A DNA stretch of 64,000 nt, taken from positions 1 through 64,000 of the forward strand of contig CAZVQC010000002.1 in NCBI GenBank assembly GCA_964629225.1, read 5' to 3'. The translations under genes and the position numbers were made by a program. Shown here in pieces: positions 14,462-23,110 of the stretch (positions are counted from its first letter, which is position 1; each line of letters starts with the position of its first letter). The notes beneath the pieces were generated by a model. The model was given only the letters and a program-made list of their open reading frames with translations, did not search any database and was not told where the DNA came from. The DNA is from RUG14199 sp964629225. Lineage in GTDB: Bacteria > Bacillota > Clostridia > Oscillospirales > CAG-272.

Positions 14462-15535
14462 ATGAAGAAGAAAACTGTTGAATATGAGCTGTTATCCACC
14501 GAGGGAGAGTGCTGTTTTGTCGGAATGAACTCTTTTTCCGGCTACCGTGATATGTTCGGGATTAAAGAGAGTGAACTTGACAGGTATTTCATAATAAAAG
14601 GTGGTCCGGGTACGGGGAAGAGCACCGTCATGAAAAAGATGGCGGAAAATGCCGAAATGTCGGGGGCGACGGTGATGAAATACTTTTGCAGTTCCGATCC
14701 CTTCTCCCTTGACGGTATCGTAATTGAGAACAACGAAAAGAAAATTGCCGTTTGCGACGGTACATCGCCCCACGTGAGAGAATGTGCTGTTCCGGGAGCG
14801 ATATCTGAGATAGTTGATCTTATCGAATTCATGGACAAAAGAAAACTTAGAGGAAAAAGCGGTTCGATCATTGAACTGTCGGCAAAAAAAGAAGATTGTT
14901 TCAAGGCGGCGTACGGTCTATTTGATGCAGCTCACAAGGTCAGAAGCGAGCTGAACGGGATACTGGCTTCAGTCTGTGACATGGAAAAGGTAGCTATAGC
15001 CGCGGACCGCATCGTCGGAAGAACAAAAAAAGTAACCGGTGAACGATACTTTGCCGTGACGGAGGCGTTCTCAATGAAGGGGTGTTTTGCTCTACCGACA
15101 TTTTTAAAGAAAGCGGAAAAAACTGTCTTCCTCACCGATCGCTACGGTATCGGTAATACTTTTCTAAAACTACTCGATAACGGGCTGACTAAAAGAGGCA
15201 TCCGACACACCGTAACAGTTCACCCGATCGACCCATCGGTAATAACCGCTGTATTTTTGCCCGGGCAAAGCGTCCTCTACTCTTCGGTGAGATACGAAAA
15301 TGCGTTATCGGGGCGAAAAATGAATACGGAGCGGTGGGCAAAGAGCAGCATCGAGAAAAATAAAAGCCGCCTCGGACAACTTCTCGACATCGAGTCATCA
15401 CTTATTGAGGCTGCACTGGCGGAACTAAATGAAGCTGAAAAATGTCATGAAACTCTTGAGTCTGTCTACTCCGCTTCAATGAATTTCGGAAAACTTGAAA
15501 AGTGTCTCTCAAGAAGACTTCCATACTACGAATAA
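14462..15535 (+). CDS. P-loop ATPase of the PRK06851 type, function unknown
   Basis: 357 residues. A clear N-terminal Walker A, GGPGTGKST (about residues 47-55), is followed by YFCSSDPFSLDGIVIE and VCDGTSPHV, hallmarks of a clostridial ATPase family with two duplicated P-loop halves. The second half begins with TVFLTDRYGIGNTFLKLL near residue 220, where the P-loop GxGKS has become GIGNT, so that site is probably inactive. A coiled region near residues 275-330 precedes the end. GTGAGG lies upstream of the ATG. It stands alone between the hyd operon and spoIIIA; no function is established. Confidence 0.72.
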   Translation: MKKKTVEYELLSTEGECCFVGMNSFSGYRDMFGIKESELDRYFIIKGGPGTGKSTVMKKMAENAEMSGATVMKYFCSSDPFSLDGIVIENNEKKIAVCDGTSPHVRECAVPGAISEIVDLIEFMDKRKLRGKSGSIIELSAKKEDCFKAAYGLFDAAHKVRSELNGILASVCDMEKVAIAADRIVGRTKKVTGERYFAVTEAFSMKGCFALPTFLKKAEKTVFLTDRYGIGNTFLKLLDNGLTKRGIRHTVTVHPIDPSVITAVFLPGQSVLYSSVRYENALSGRKMNTERWAKSSIEKNKSRLGQLLDIESSLIEAALAELNEAEKCHETLESVYSASMNFGKLEKCLSRRLPYYE

Positions 15536-15552
15536 CGTTTTCTGCTAATATA

Positions 15553-15573
15553 GAGCACCCTTGACGGGTGCTC
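15553..15573 (+). terminator. Weak hairpin between the ATPase gene and spoIIIAA
   Basis: Perfect 8-bp inverted repeat (15553-15560 with 15566-15573) but without a T-run, so termination is uncertain. Confidence 0.4.
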
Positions 15574-15622
15574 CTGTCATATCCGGCTGAAGGCCGCAGT
15601 ATATTTGAATGGAGGTGATTGG

Positions 15623-16519
15623 ATGACACCTGAAAGCATTAACTTGGCACTCACTCGCCGTGCTCTTTCATTTCTGCCTGTATCAATTGCTAAGGCGCTT
15701 GAGAATTACATATCGCTGTCACATGATGCGATAGATGAGATCAGACTGCGGACAGGCTCCTTTGTTTTTTTGAGATGCTCGGACAGAAATGTCAACACCG
15801 GTATTTTTTGCAGACAGTCCGATGTGGATTCAACTGTGAGAAACCTGTGCGGAAACTCTGTCTACTCCCACAGTGAGAGCATGAAGGAAGGTTTTATCTC
15901 GGCGGGATGCGGCATCCGTGCGGGTATTGCAGGACGGGCTGTCTACGACGGTGGCAGAATGATGGGTATTGCCGACATAACTTCGGTAGCAATAAGGATC
16001 CCCAAAAGGTATCCGAAAGCGGCAGACGAGCTGAAAAAACTTTTGAAAACTTTTGACTGGAGGTGCAGTGTTCTTATTTTTTCTCCTCCGGCGGGAGGCA
16101 AGACTACGGTACTTAGAGAACTCTGTGCCGCTATCGGTCAAATGCCATCGCCCAAAAAGGTGGCGGTGGTTGACTCACGTTCGGAGATATGCGGGGGACT
16201 TGAGGGGCTTCCCATCGACATTCTTGAAGGTTTTTCGAGGAGTAAGGGGATGGAGATAGCGCTGAGAACACTGTCGCCCGAACTTATTGTCTGTGACGAG
16301 ATCAGCACGGAAGATGATGTCAGAGCGGCAATTGAATGTAAGGGGGCCGGAGTTCCGATAGTTGCCACTGTTCATGCGGATGAGAAAGATCTTTTTTCAC
16401 GTGAAGCTGTTGTAAAACTCAGAGATGCGGGAGTATTTGATATTTTCTACGGTATCAAAAAACATAACGGCTCATTCGTAACAACGGTGATTGAAGCTGA
16501 GGAGTGCGATCATGCTTAG
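15623..16519 (+). CDS. spoIIIAA: Stage III sporulation protein AA, secretion-type ATPase
   Basis: 298 residues. Walker A PPAGGKTTVLRE (about residues 153-164), Walker B IVCDEI and a VATVHA segment place it with SpoIIIAA, related to type II/IV secretion ATPases. It works in the mother cell at the base of the SpoIIIA-SpoIIQ channel that feeds the forespore. The ATG at 15623 has GGAGGTGATT two bases upstream of GG-ATG; the TTG 18 bases earlier overlaps that site and is not used. It overlaps spoIIIAB and heads the eight-gene operon. Confidence 0.95.
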   Translation: MTPESINLALTRRALSFLPVSIAKALENYISLSHDAIDEIRLRTGSFVFLRCSDRNVNTGIFCRQSDVDSTVRNLCGNSVYSHSESMKEGFISAGCGIRAGIAGRAVYDGGRMMGIADITSVAIRIPKRYPKAADELKKLLKTFDWRCSVLIFSPPAGGKTTVLRELCAAIGQMPSPKKVAVVDSRSEICGGLEGLPIDILEGFSRSKGMEIALRTLSPELIVCDEISTEDDVRAAIECKGAGVPIVATVHADEKDLFSREAVVKLRDAGVFDIFYGIKKHNGSFVTTVIEAEECDHA

Positions 16520-16973
16520 GCCGGTCGGGATATTGATGACGGTCTTGGCGGGTGCTATAACATCTTACTACCTTTTAAAAACCGCCTTAAAGAGGTTATC
16601 GGATCTTGAAGTACTTGCGGAATTTTTCGGATATGCCGCAAATTCCATCGGACATACGAGAACTCCATTTGAGGAGATCGTGGCATCCTTCACGGCAATG
16701 GCAGACGGCGATCTCTTTTTGAATTGTTATGACGAAAAAATGTTGTCTCTTGATTTGTCGGAGAGACTGCCGGATCTTCATACAACGGTATTTGACGGCA
16801 TCGAAAAGATCAAGACGTCATCTCCCGATATTGCCGAAAAGACCGCAAGGATGCTTTGTGAGATCTTTAGAGAACAGAAAAAGAAAGGAGATGCGGAATT
16901 TGAGAAGAAAAAAAGAGCTTACCTGACTTTGCCCGTCTGCTTCGCTCTTTTGCTCCTCATATTTCTGCTTTAA
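16512..16973 (+). CDS. spoIIIAB: Stage III sporulation protein AB
   Basis: 153 residues from the ATG that overlaps the spoIIIAA stop. Hydrophobic helices lie at both ends (about residues 5-24 and 137-153) with a helical cytoplasmic region between, resembling GspF-type fold fragments as known for SpoIIIAB. It is a membrane component of the mother-cell-to-forespore channel. Operon position between AA and AC is decisive. Confidence 0.92.
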   Translation: MLRPVGILMTVLAGAITSYYLLKTALKRLSDLEVLAEFFGYAANSIGHTRTPFEEIVASFTAMADGDLFLNCYDEKMLSLDLSERLPDLHTTVFDGIEKIKTSSPDIAEKTARMLCEIFREQKKKGDAEFEKKKRAYLTLPVCFALLLLIFLL

Positions 16974-16975
16974 AA

Positions 16976-17170
16976 ATGGATACTCAACTTATTATCAAGG
17001 TGGCGGGTATTGGGATCTTGACCGCCTTCTGCTGTCAACTTCTTTCACGCTCCGGCAGGGACGAGCAGGCGATGCTTCTGTCTCTTGCCGGGATAGTCAC
17101 CGTGCTTATCGTCCTTGCGGGTAAGTTCGGTGAACTGTTTGACACTCTCAAAAGGGTTTTCGACTTATGA
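16976..17170 (+). CDS. spoIIIAC: Stage III sporulation protein AC
   Basis: 64 residues, two transmembrane helices with the conserved SRSGRDEQA loop between them. This is typical of SpoIIIAC, a small membrane subunit of the forespore channel. Its end overlaps spoIIIAD by four bases. Confidence 0.93.
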   Translation: MDTQLIIKVAGIGILTAFCCQLLSRSGRDEQAMLLSLAGIVTVLIVLAGKFGELFDTLKRVFDL

Positions 17171-17547
17171 TACTTAAGGCAGTGGCCGTGGGTGTTATCT
17201 GTGCCGTGGCGGGATCGATAGTAAAAAAATTCGATGTTGATCTTGCAAAAGCGGTATCTCTTACGGGTCTTTCGATCATTTTTATCTCATTGTTGCCGGG
17301 AATAGGAGAGATAGTTGCATTTGCGAAGGAAGGTGCCGACTCCGTTGGAAAGTTTGAGTACCTCGAATACGTTATGAAGGTACTCGGCGTAGTTTTGGTT
17401 GCGGAGATCGCATCCGAGGTATTCGACCAAGCGGGCAACGGCGGTCTTTCCCGTGCAGTTATTTCGGTTGCGACAGTGGAAGCAGTTGTGATAGCGCTTC
17501 CGCTTTTAAGGGAACTTCTGTCATTTGCCACGTCGCTTTGCAGGTGA
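17167..17547 (+). CDS. spoIIIAD: Stage III sporulation protein AD
   Basis: 126 residues with about four hydrophobic helices. The VGVICAVAGSIVKKFDVDLAKAVSLTG start and the ASEVFDQAGNGGLS loop are typical of SpoIIIAD, a paralogue of SpoIIIAC. It is a membrane subunit of the SpoIIIA complex, four-base overlap with AC, three bases before AE. Confidence 0.93.
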   Translation: MILKAVAVGVICAVAGSIVKKFDVDLAKAVSLTGLSIIFISLLPGIGEIVAFAKEGADSVGKFEYLEYVMKVLGVVLVAEIASEVFDQAGNGGLSRAVISVATVEAVVIALPLLRELLSFATSLCR

Positions 17548-17550
17548 AAA

Positions 17551-18762
17551 ATGAGTGGACGTTATTTTGCTGCAGTTGCCGTTCTTTCCGTTCTTTTGGC
17601 AGTAACTGTATTTCCGACAAGCATCAAAGCCATCGAGATAGTAAAAAAAGAAGATATCACTGATAGAACGGAAAAAATATCCGTTGAAGAGTTTTTGACA
17701 GGAAAAAAGAACGAGGACACAGATACCGAATTATTCGGTGCTTTTGACAGTTTTAAGGAAAGCTTGCCGGATGATGTCAGGTCACTGCTCGATAACAAGG
17801 ATATTACTGCCATTGAAAACGCGGCTGAAGATTTTGATATGGAGTTTTTTTGGCAGTTGTTAAAAGACTGCTTCACGCAAGTTATTGGGCTCTCACTCAA
17901 GGATCTGCCGGTACTTCTTTCACTTCTTTTGATCTCTTACGTTGCAAAAGTCATGCTGACCCGATCACATGGGAGACTCAGGGAAGTCTTCGCCCTTGTA
18001 AGTGCCTCCGTGCTTGCGCTGACCGTACTCAGATCGGGCTTTTTTGACGTCGAATACCTAAGCGGCAGGATGACCCTTATTAAAGACGTTTCAATAGCCT
18101 CGGAAACACTGACGGTGGCGCTTTTAACTGCATCGGGACGGGTAGGTGAGGCTGCAGTAGTGTCTTCCTCGGTTGGGCTTGTATGTGCCCTTGTGGAATT
18201 CGTTTTTTCAACGGTCGTTATGCCTCTTATCGGAGCATCTTGCGCATTTGCCGCGATCGGCAGTGCTACGGATGATGGAATAACACTGTCTCTCTCCGAC
18301 GCTTCGGAAAAGGCAGCATCGTTTTTGACGGTAGCGATAATGACTGTTTGCGGATTTGCTGTATCGGTTCAGTCATTGATCGCACGCAGTGCCGATTCTG
18401 TGGGGATCAAAACTGTCAAATTTGCAGTGGGCAGCTTCATACCGATCGCCGGAGGTGTCCTTTCGGAGGCTGTGGGCACAGTCTACGGAGGCCTTTCGTA
18501 CTTAGGGGCGGTAGCCGGAGTATTCTCGGTGATAGCGGTGATAGCTGTCTGTTTGCCGCCGTTTTTGTACGCTTGTCTTTCAAAGTTCGTGCTCTTCATT
18601 TTGTCTGCTTTTGCGTCGGTGATCGGGTGTGAAAGCGAGGGGCGACTTTTAAGGCGGCTGTCCGGAATAATGAATTCTTTTATAGCACTCAGTGCTTCCG
18701 TAGCAGTTATTTTCACAGTACTTATATGGAGTGTGGCAAGCACTTTTTCTGCGGGGGTGTGA
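17551..18762 (+). CDS. spoIIIAE: Stage III sporulation protein AE
   Basis: 403 residues. A signal-like N-terminus is followed by a soluble extracellular segment (about residues 30-115) and then roughly eight transmembrane helices. FAVGSFIPIAGGVLSEAVGTV is the best-conserved SpoIIIAE stretch. It is the polytopic core of the SpoIIIA channel in the outer forespore membrane. The stop precedes the GTG start of spoIIIAF by one base. Confidence 0.94.
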   Translation: MSGRYFAAVAVLSVLLAVTVFPTSIKAIEIVKKEDITDRTEKISVEEFLTGKKNEDTDTELFGAFDSFKESLPDDVRSLLDNKDITAIENAAEDFDMEFFWQLLKDCFTQVIGLSLKDLPVLLSLLLISYVAKVMLTRSHGRLREVFALVSASVLALTVLRSGFFDVEYLSGRMTLIKDVSIASETLTVALLTASGRVGEAAVVSSSVGLVCALVEFVFSTVVMPLIGASCAFAAIGSATDDGITLSLSDASEKAASFLTVAIMTVCGFAVSVQSLIARSADSVGIKTVKFAVGSFIPIAGGVLSEAVGTVYGGLSYLGAVAGVFSVIAVIAVCLPPFLYACLSKFVLFILSAFASVIGCESEGRLLRRLSGIMNSFIALSASVAVIFTVLIWSVASTFSAGV

Positions 18763-18763
18763 A

Positions 18764-19234
18764 GTGTCTAATTACATTATCACTGTTTTGACAGTGTCAC
18801 TGGGCTTTGGACTTCTTTCGTTTCTGCCCATGGGCGACACGGCAAGACATCACGTAAAAAGGATAACAGCTCTTGCGGTGGCGGCAATCTGTATCTTACC
18901 TCTTCTCGGAAAAGCAGAAGGTATTCTTGACGGAACGGATCTTCCAAATGTGGATCCAAACACCGAAGGGACAATTAACTGCGGCGAAAATGAGGTAGCG
19001 GAATTAGTTATTACCCGTGCCGAAAGTGATATTGAAAGCTATCTTGCCGAAAAAGGCATTTATCTTTCGGTGGATATCGAATTTTCAAGGACTACCGAAA
19101 ACGAGTATCTGATTAAGTCGGTCATAATTAGATCAAAAAAAGCGCTGTCATCCTTGACAATGAGCGAAATAAAAACTTATATTTTTGAGTATCTTGGATA
19201 TAACGGCGTCGAAATACTTTTCACGGAGGGGTAG
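18764..19234 (+). CDS. spoIIIAF: Stage III sporulation protein AF
   Basis: 156 residues if started at GTG 18764, one base after the spoIIIAE stop and with GGGGGTG upstream; the longer frame lies within spoIIIAE. Two N-terminal helices (about 3-20 and 33-52) and a C-terminal soluble domain with ISVD-like and YLGYNGVEI segments fit SpoIIIAF. It anchors part of the forespore channel. Confidence 0.9.
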   Translation: MSNYIITVLTVSLGFGLLSFLPMGDTARHHVKRITALAVAAICILPLLGKAEGILDGTDLPNVDPNTEGTINCGENEVAELVITRAESDIESYLAEKGIYLSVDIEFSRTTENEYLIKSVIIRSKKALSSLTMSEIKTYIFEYLGYNGVEILFTEG

Positions 19235-19747
19235 ATGGTGATGGAAATGAGCGCAGTATTGGGAAAGATCAAGAAGATCCTTCGGGACAAAAGGTTGATA
19301 CTTGCACTTTTGCTTCTTATTGCGGGACTTATCTTAGTTTCGGTAACAAAGAAAAACAGCGGGGGAGATCCGGAACAAAATAACACAGCGTCAGACTCAG
19401 CTTCTTTTGCAGTACTTTCGGGAGAACTTGAGGAGAGGATCCGAAAACTCTGCGAAAGCATTGACGGCATCGATAAGGCTCACGTTATGTTAACTCTCGA
19501 CACGTCCGAGGAGTACGTCTACGCCGCCGACAGCGAGAAGAACGGCGACAGTTACAAAAGTGAGATGGTACTTATCGACAGCGGTGACGGCACAGTGAAG
19601 CTCTATGCAGTCTGTCCGAGAGTCAGAGGAGTCGCGGTGGTCTGCACGGGAGGTGACAAAGCTTCGGTGAAAAAGACCGTTACAGAGTGTCTCTCATCGG
19701 CGCTCGGTATCCCGTCAACCAAGATCAGCGTTGCGGGAGCAAAATAG
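19235..19747 (+). CDS. spoIIIAG: Stage III sporulation protein AG (channel ring subunit)
   Basis: Up to 170 residues. One N-terminal helix (about residues 22-42) is followed by a linker and a YscJ/FliF-like ring-building domain (ELEERIRKLCESIDGIDKAHVMLTLD) typical of SpoIIIAG, which forms a large ring in the intermembrane space. The start is ambiguous: ATG 19235, GTG 19238, ATG 19241 and ATG 19247 all follow GGAGGGG; I give the first. A CPRVRGVAVVC segment is typical. Confidence 0.92.
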   Translation: MVMEMSAVLGKIKKILRDKRLILALLLLIAGLILVSVTKKNSGGDPEQNNTASDSASFAVLSGELEERIRKLCESIDGIDKAHVMLTLDTSEEYVYAADSEKNGDSYKSEMVLIDSGDGTVKLYAVCPRVRGVAVVCTGGDKASVKKTVTECLSSALGIPSTKISVAGAK

Positions 19748-19833
19748 CCGATTATGCATCAACTGCTTCACGCCGACATATGATAACATAAAAACCGGCA
19801 GGTGCCGATCACTTACTATTTTGGAGGATACTT

Positions 19834-20397
19834 ATGAAATTCAGCGAGATCAAAGAAAAAACCAAGACTGCCGTTTCAAAGATTGGAAAAAAGACGGTCA
19901 TCGCATCCATGGCGGTGCTGATAGTGGGTGTTGCCATCCTTCTTAATTTCCTTCTCATGGATAAGAACACGGTGGCGAAGGATATGTCCGACGACCTTGC
20001 GGATGTTTCGGGACTTCTTGCGGATGACGGAGCGGCTGAAGCATCCACCGACGACTATTTTGCCAACGTGGTGCTCAACAGACAAAGTGCAAGAGATGAA
20101 GCAATGGAAGTACTGAAAAGCGTCACCGGAAGCGAGAGCGCTCTTGAGGACGTGAAGACCAACGCCTATAATGACATTGAGAAGATAGCGAAGGACATTG
20201 AAAGAGAAGCGAATATCGAGACCCTCATCCACTCAAAGGGCTTTGAACAGTGCATAGCGGTGGTGAACGGCGACAGTGCAAGTGTTATCGTGAGGACCGA
20301 CGGATTGACACCCGGAGAAGTAGCACAGATCAGTGAGATAGTCTACACTGAGGCTGGTATCGTCCCCTCGTCACTGAAAATAATAGAAAAGAACTGA
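19834..20397 (+). CDS. spoIIIAH: Stage III sporulation protein AH (channel ring subunit, SpoIIQ partner)
   Basis: 187 residues. A basic N-terminus and one membrane helix (about 22-42) precede a soluble domain with YFANVVLNRQSARDEAMEVL and GDSASVIVRTDGL, hallmarks of SpoIIIAH. It reaches across the intermembrane space to the forespore partner SpoIIQ. TTGGAGG lies upstream of the ATG; a gap of 86 bases separates it from AG. Strong terminator follows, ending the operon. Confidence 0.94.
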   Translation: MKFSEIKEKTKTAVSKIGKKTVIASMAVLIVGVAILLNFLLMDKNTVAKDMSDDLADVSGLLADDGAAEASTDDYFANVVLNRQSARDEAMEVLKSVTGSESALEDVKTNAYNDIEKIAKDIEREANIETLIHSKGFEQCIAVVNGDSASVIVRTDGLTPGEVAQISEIVYTEAGIVPSSLKIIEKN

Positions 20398-20404
20398 CAT
20401 AGGC

Positions 20405-20446
20405 GAGATATGGCGGCATTTCACCGCCATATCTCCACTGTTTTTT
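20405..20446 (+). terminator. Terminator of the spoIIIA operon
   Basis: Perfect 12-bp inverted repeat (20405-20416 with 20424-20435), then a run of six T at 20441-20446. Confidence 0.88.
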
Positions 20447-20464
20447 AGAATAAGTCCAAAATAC

Positions 20465-20493
20465 TTGACATCGGGCGTCTTTTAATGTAAAAT
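20465..20493 (+). promoter_or_regulatory. Sigma-A promoter of the gene at 20527
   Basis: TTGACA at 20465-20470, 17-bp spacer, TAAAAT at 20488-20493, 34 bases before the ATG. Confidence 0.85.
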
Positions 20494-20526
20494 AGGTTCA
20501 GAAAAAGACTGAAAGGAAATGATACG

Positions 20527-20841
20527 ATGGAGGAAAAGGAAGCACTTCAGGCGGCGACTGTTAAGGGCAGTTACGTTATGTACAAGGGAAGACCCCTCGT
20601 TCGTGAGAATAACGTTATCTGCTACGGCAATATGGACGATGAATACGTTCTTTGTTTGACTGTTATGTCGGAGACTGAAGAGAATGGAAAAAAGATCCCC
20701 GATATGATACTTATCCAGATAGTTAAGACGGATACAAGTCTTTCTGCTCACGAAAAAATAGAGAAGCAGGACATTAAGAAAGGTCTTGCCGAGGCGTTTG
20801 AACTCGGTCTCATCTGGCTTGAGAGACTTATCGGTGAATAA
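20527..20841 (+). CDS. Small cytosolic protein of unknown function
   Basis: 104 residues, acidic, no signal peptide or membrane segment. It has a beta-rich first half (YVMYKGRPLVRENNVICYGN, YVLCLTVMSE) and a helical C-terminus (KKGLAEAFELGLIWLERL). I do not recognise a named family. It has a near-consensus sigma-A promoter, AAAGGAAA before the ATG and a hairpin terminator after it, so it is very likely a real, well-expressed housekeeping gene. Confidence 0.7.
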   Translation: MEEKEALQAATVKGSYVMYKGRPLVRENNVICYGNMDDEYVLCLTVMSETEENGKKIPDMILIQIVKTDTSLSAHEKIEKQDIKKGLAEAFELGLIWLERLIGE

Positions 20842-20883
20842 AAAGCTCCGCGCGCTAAGGCACGGACGTGGTTTTGTGACAGG

Positions 20884-20921
20884 TGCGCTATTGTACTCGA
20901 ATGGGAACAAGGCGCATTTTT
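20884..20921 (+). terminator. Terminator between the small gene and the DUF3048 gene
   Basis: GC-rich 5-bp stem (20884-20888 with 20912-20916) extended by TTGT/ACAA pairing, followed by five T. It lies 28 bases before the next start codon. Confidence 0.5.
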
Positions 20922-20948
20922 CACTTTTTTACTTAGGAGGTCAAAAAG

Positions 20949-22046
20949 ATGGATTTCAAAAAGGCGATAGCACTGATACTTTGCTTTGTAACGGTATTTT
21001 CCGTTACGGCTTGTAAGAAGGAAGAAGAGGAACCTGCTGTAGAACCCGATACCGACACTTCTGCGGTTACCGAGGCAGAGGTGGATCTTACCCCAACGGT
21101 ACCTGACAATATCAATCCCTTAACGGGACTTGAAGCATCTTACGGTATCGAGGGGAAGAGACCTGTTGCCGTTATGCTCAACAATATTTGGCAAGCACTT
21201 CCCCAGGTGGGCATTGGTGATGCTGACGTGCTGTTTGAATGTCTTGCCGAGGGCGGTATTACGAGACTTATGGGCGTTTTCGGTGATTATGAAGAACTCG
21301 GAGTTATCGGCTCCGTCCGCTCATCCCGACCGTATTACCTTGATTTTGCCCAGATGTTCGATGCCATCTACTGCCATGCCGGCGGAAGTGAGGATGCCTA
21401 TTCCCAGATGACCTCCCGCGCTATAGACCACATAGACGGTGTCAGAGGCGACCCTCTCGGTGTCTATTACAGAGATCAGGAGCGCCTTAAGACCATGTCT
21501 CTTGAGCACACTATGATGACTACCGGAGACGGTATCGTGAGAACTATTGAGCACTGCGGATTTCGAACCGACCTCAGGAGCGGTTACGAGTATCCCTTCG
21601 AATTCGCCCCCTATGGCGAGGTTCTTGATATTGTGGGAGATAACGCTTCTCACATTCACCTTCCGATCTCCAATTACCAGACGGTGGACTACATATACAA
21701 TGCCGATACTGCGCTGTATTCGAGATATCAGTACGATATGACCCCGCATATCGACGGCGGAACGGGTGAGCAGCTGACCTTCACCAATGTTATCGTTCTT
21801 TACTGCGATACTGCCGCATATGATAGTTACGGCCGCCTTAAGGTGGACACCGTCGGAAGCGGCAGCGGAATGTTCTGCACGGGAGGGAAGTGCACTTCCA
21901 TCACTTGGTCAAGAAGCGATCTTGACGGCAACCTGTCTCTTACCGTCAACTCGACCGGCGAAGCACTTCGTATCAACCGAGGAAAGACGTTCATCAACAT
22001 CTGCTCAACGGCAGTCGAGGCAAACTGCACGTTCACTGCGGAATAA
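20949..22046 (+). CDS. DUF3048 lipoprotein (YerB-like)
   Basis: 365 residues. A lipoprotein signal peptide with VTAC lipobox (Cys22) and an acidic linker precede the DUF3048 domain. Family marks are NPLTGLE, RPVAVMLNN, DADVLFECLAEGGITRLMGVF, GSVRSSRPYYLDFA and a C-terminal beta domain ending RGKTFINI. Such proteins are surface lipoproteins of unknown biochemical function, widespread in spore-forming Firmicutes. AGGAGG precedes the ATG. Bounded by terminators on both sides. Confidence 0.88.
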   Translation: MDFKKAIALILCFVTVFSVTACKKEEEEPAVEPDTDTSAVTEAEVDLTPTVPDNINPLTGLEASYGIEGKRPVAVMLNNIWQALPQVGIGDADVLFECLAEGGITRLMGVFGDYEELGVIGSVRSSRPYYLDFAQMFDAIYCHAGGSEDAYSQMTSRAIDHIDGVRGDPLGVYYRDQERLKTMSLEHTMMTTGDGIVRTIEHCGFRTDLRSGYEYPFEFAPYGEVLDIVGDNASHIHLPISNYQTVDYIYNADTALYSRYQYDMTPHIDGGTGEQLTFTNVIVLYCDTAAYDSYGRLKVDTVGSGSGMFCTGGKCTSITWSRSDLDGNLSLTVNSTGEALRINRGKTFINICSTAVEANCTFTAE

Positions 22047-22062
22047 TTTATGAAAATGATCA

Positions 22063-22095
22063 CCCCACGGACTGCTCCGTGGGGTACGTTTTTTA
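22063..22095 (+). terminator. Terminator of the DUF3048 gene
   Basis: Perfect 9-bp GC-rich stem (22063-22071 with 22076-22084) and T-rich tail; convergent with the 5'-nucleotidase gene. Confidence 0.8.
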
Positions 22096-22112
22096 TGACT
22101 TATCGACGGTGA

Positions 22113-23012
22113 CTACTTTGTCTTATAAGGAACCTTTGCCGAGGGAACTACGTGAGATGCGGGGTCGGTATGGACAGACTGGTCATCAAAAAAAATGTCT
22201 GCATCAAACGCTTTCAAAACGTCGGACTTTGCCAGTCCGCCAAGGAAGAACGCCTCGTCGATGCGGACGTTCCACGCCCGAAGTGTACGGATGACCCTTT
22301 CGTGGGCAGGAGCGTTTCTGGCAGTCACAAGAGCGGTCCTAATAGGAGAATCGGACGGGGCAAACCTATTTTGAATAAGCGACACCGTTGCGAGGAACCT
22401 TGCAAATGGACCTTCGGGAAGAGGTTCTTTCGCGTTCAGATGCTCATGTTCGGTAAAAGCTTCAAGCCCCCGCTCCTTGTAGATCTTTTCGGCCTCATCG
22501 GAAAAAATGACAGCGTCTCCGTCAAAGGCGATCCGAATAGTGTCCTTTTCAGTGAATGGATCGTCGGTCATGTCGGGCTTTTTGCAGATGATTCCCGCCG
22601 CAAAGCCGGAATTGATAGCGGCTTCAACATCCTCACCGTTGGCAGACAGAAACAGATCTGTGTGAAATGCGTCGAGGTATCTCGATATGTCGGATCCGCC
22701 TGCGAGAGCGGCTCTTTTTATGTTGAGACCGTAGTATTCAATGGAATTGAAGATGCGAAGACTGGTATTGGCGCTGTTTCGTGACATGATGATCACCTCC
22801 GTAAGAGGCTCTCCGTCAAGTGTCAGGGAAGTCAGCGCTTTTATAAGCGGGAATGCCGTGCCGGGTTTCAGTACTTCGTTTTCCTTTGATATCTGAAGTT
22901 CACTGTAGGCGGCAAGTCCCTCGGTCTCATAGACCCGATTCTCATCCTCAAGGTCAAACAGTGCCCGTGATGAGACACCGATCACTAATTTGTTTTCGAT
23001 ACTGAATGCCAT
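22113..23012 (-). CDS. Cytosolic 5'-nucleotidase family protein
   Basis: 299 residues. Signature segments of the 5'-nucleotidase (PF06189-like) family are seen: IGVSSRALFDLEDEN at the N-terminus, VIIMSRNSANTSLRIFNSIEYYGL, IAFDGDAVIFSDEAE, RTALVTARNAPAHERVIRTL, and the HAD-like end DIFFDDQSVH. Members dephosphorylate nucleoside 5'-monophosphates in the cytoplasm. Monocistronic; AAAGGTGTGAA precedes the ATG. It converges on the DUF3048 gene and lies downstream of the liv operon on the same strand. Confidence 0.85.
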   Translation of the reverse strand: MAFSIENKLVIGVSSRALFDLEDENRVYETEGLAAYSELQISKENEVLKPGTAFPLIKALTSLTLDGEPLTEVIIMSRNSANTSLRIFNSIEYYGLNIKRAALAGGSDISRYLDAFHTDLFLSANGEDVEAAINSGFAAGIICKKPDMTDDPFTEKDTIRIAFDGDAVIFSDEAEKIYKERGLEAFTEHEHLNAKEPLPEGPFARFLATVSLIQNRFAPSDSPIRTALVTARNAPAHERVIRTLRAWNVRIDEAFFLGGLAKSDVLKAFDADIFFDDQSVHTDPASHVVPSAKVPYKTK

Positions 23013-23056
23013 TTCACACCTTTTTATTCTTTACCGACGTGAATGTCGGTTCTTTT

Positions 23057-23088
23057 TTGAAAATTCGGAAGCCGTTGGGCTTCCGAAT
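23057..23088 (-). terminator. Terminator of the liv operon
   Basis: Perfect 11-bp inverted repeat (23063-23073 with 23078-23088) with 4-base loop, just beyond the livF stop on the minus strand, followed by a T-rich stretch. Confidence 0.75.
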
Positions 23089-23110
23089 ATCAAAGCTATC
23101 GCTAAATTGA

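Noticed and set aside
15577..15606. Sigma-E-like promoter (TCATATC, then GTATATTT) before spoIIIAA
   Set aside because: The implied start of transcription would fall inside the ribosome site at 15611-15620, leaving no usable leader.
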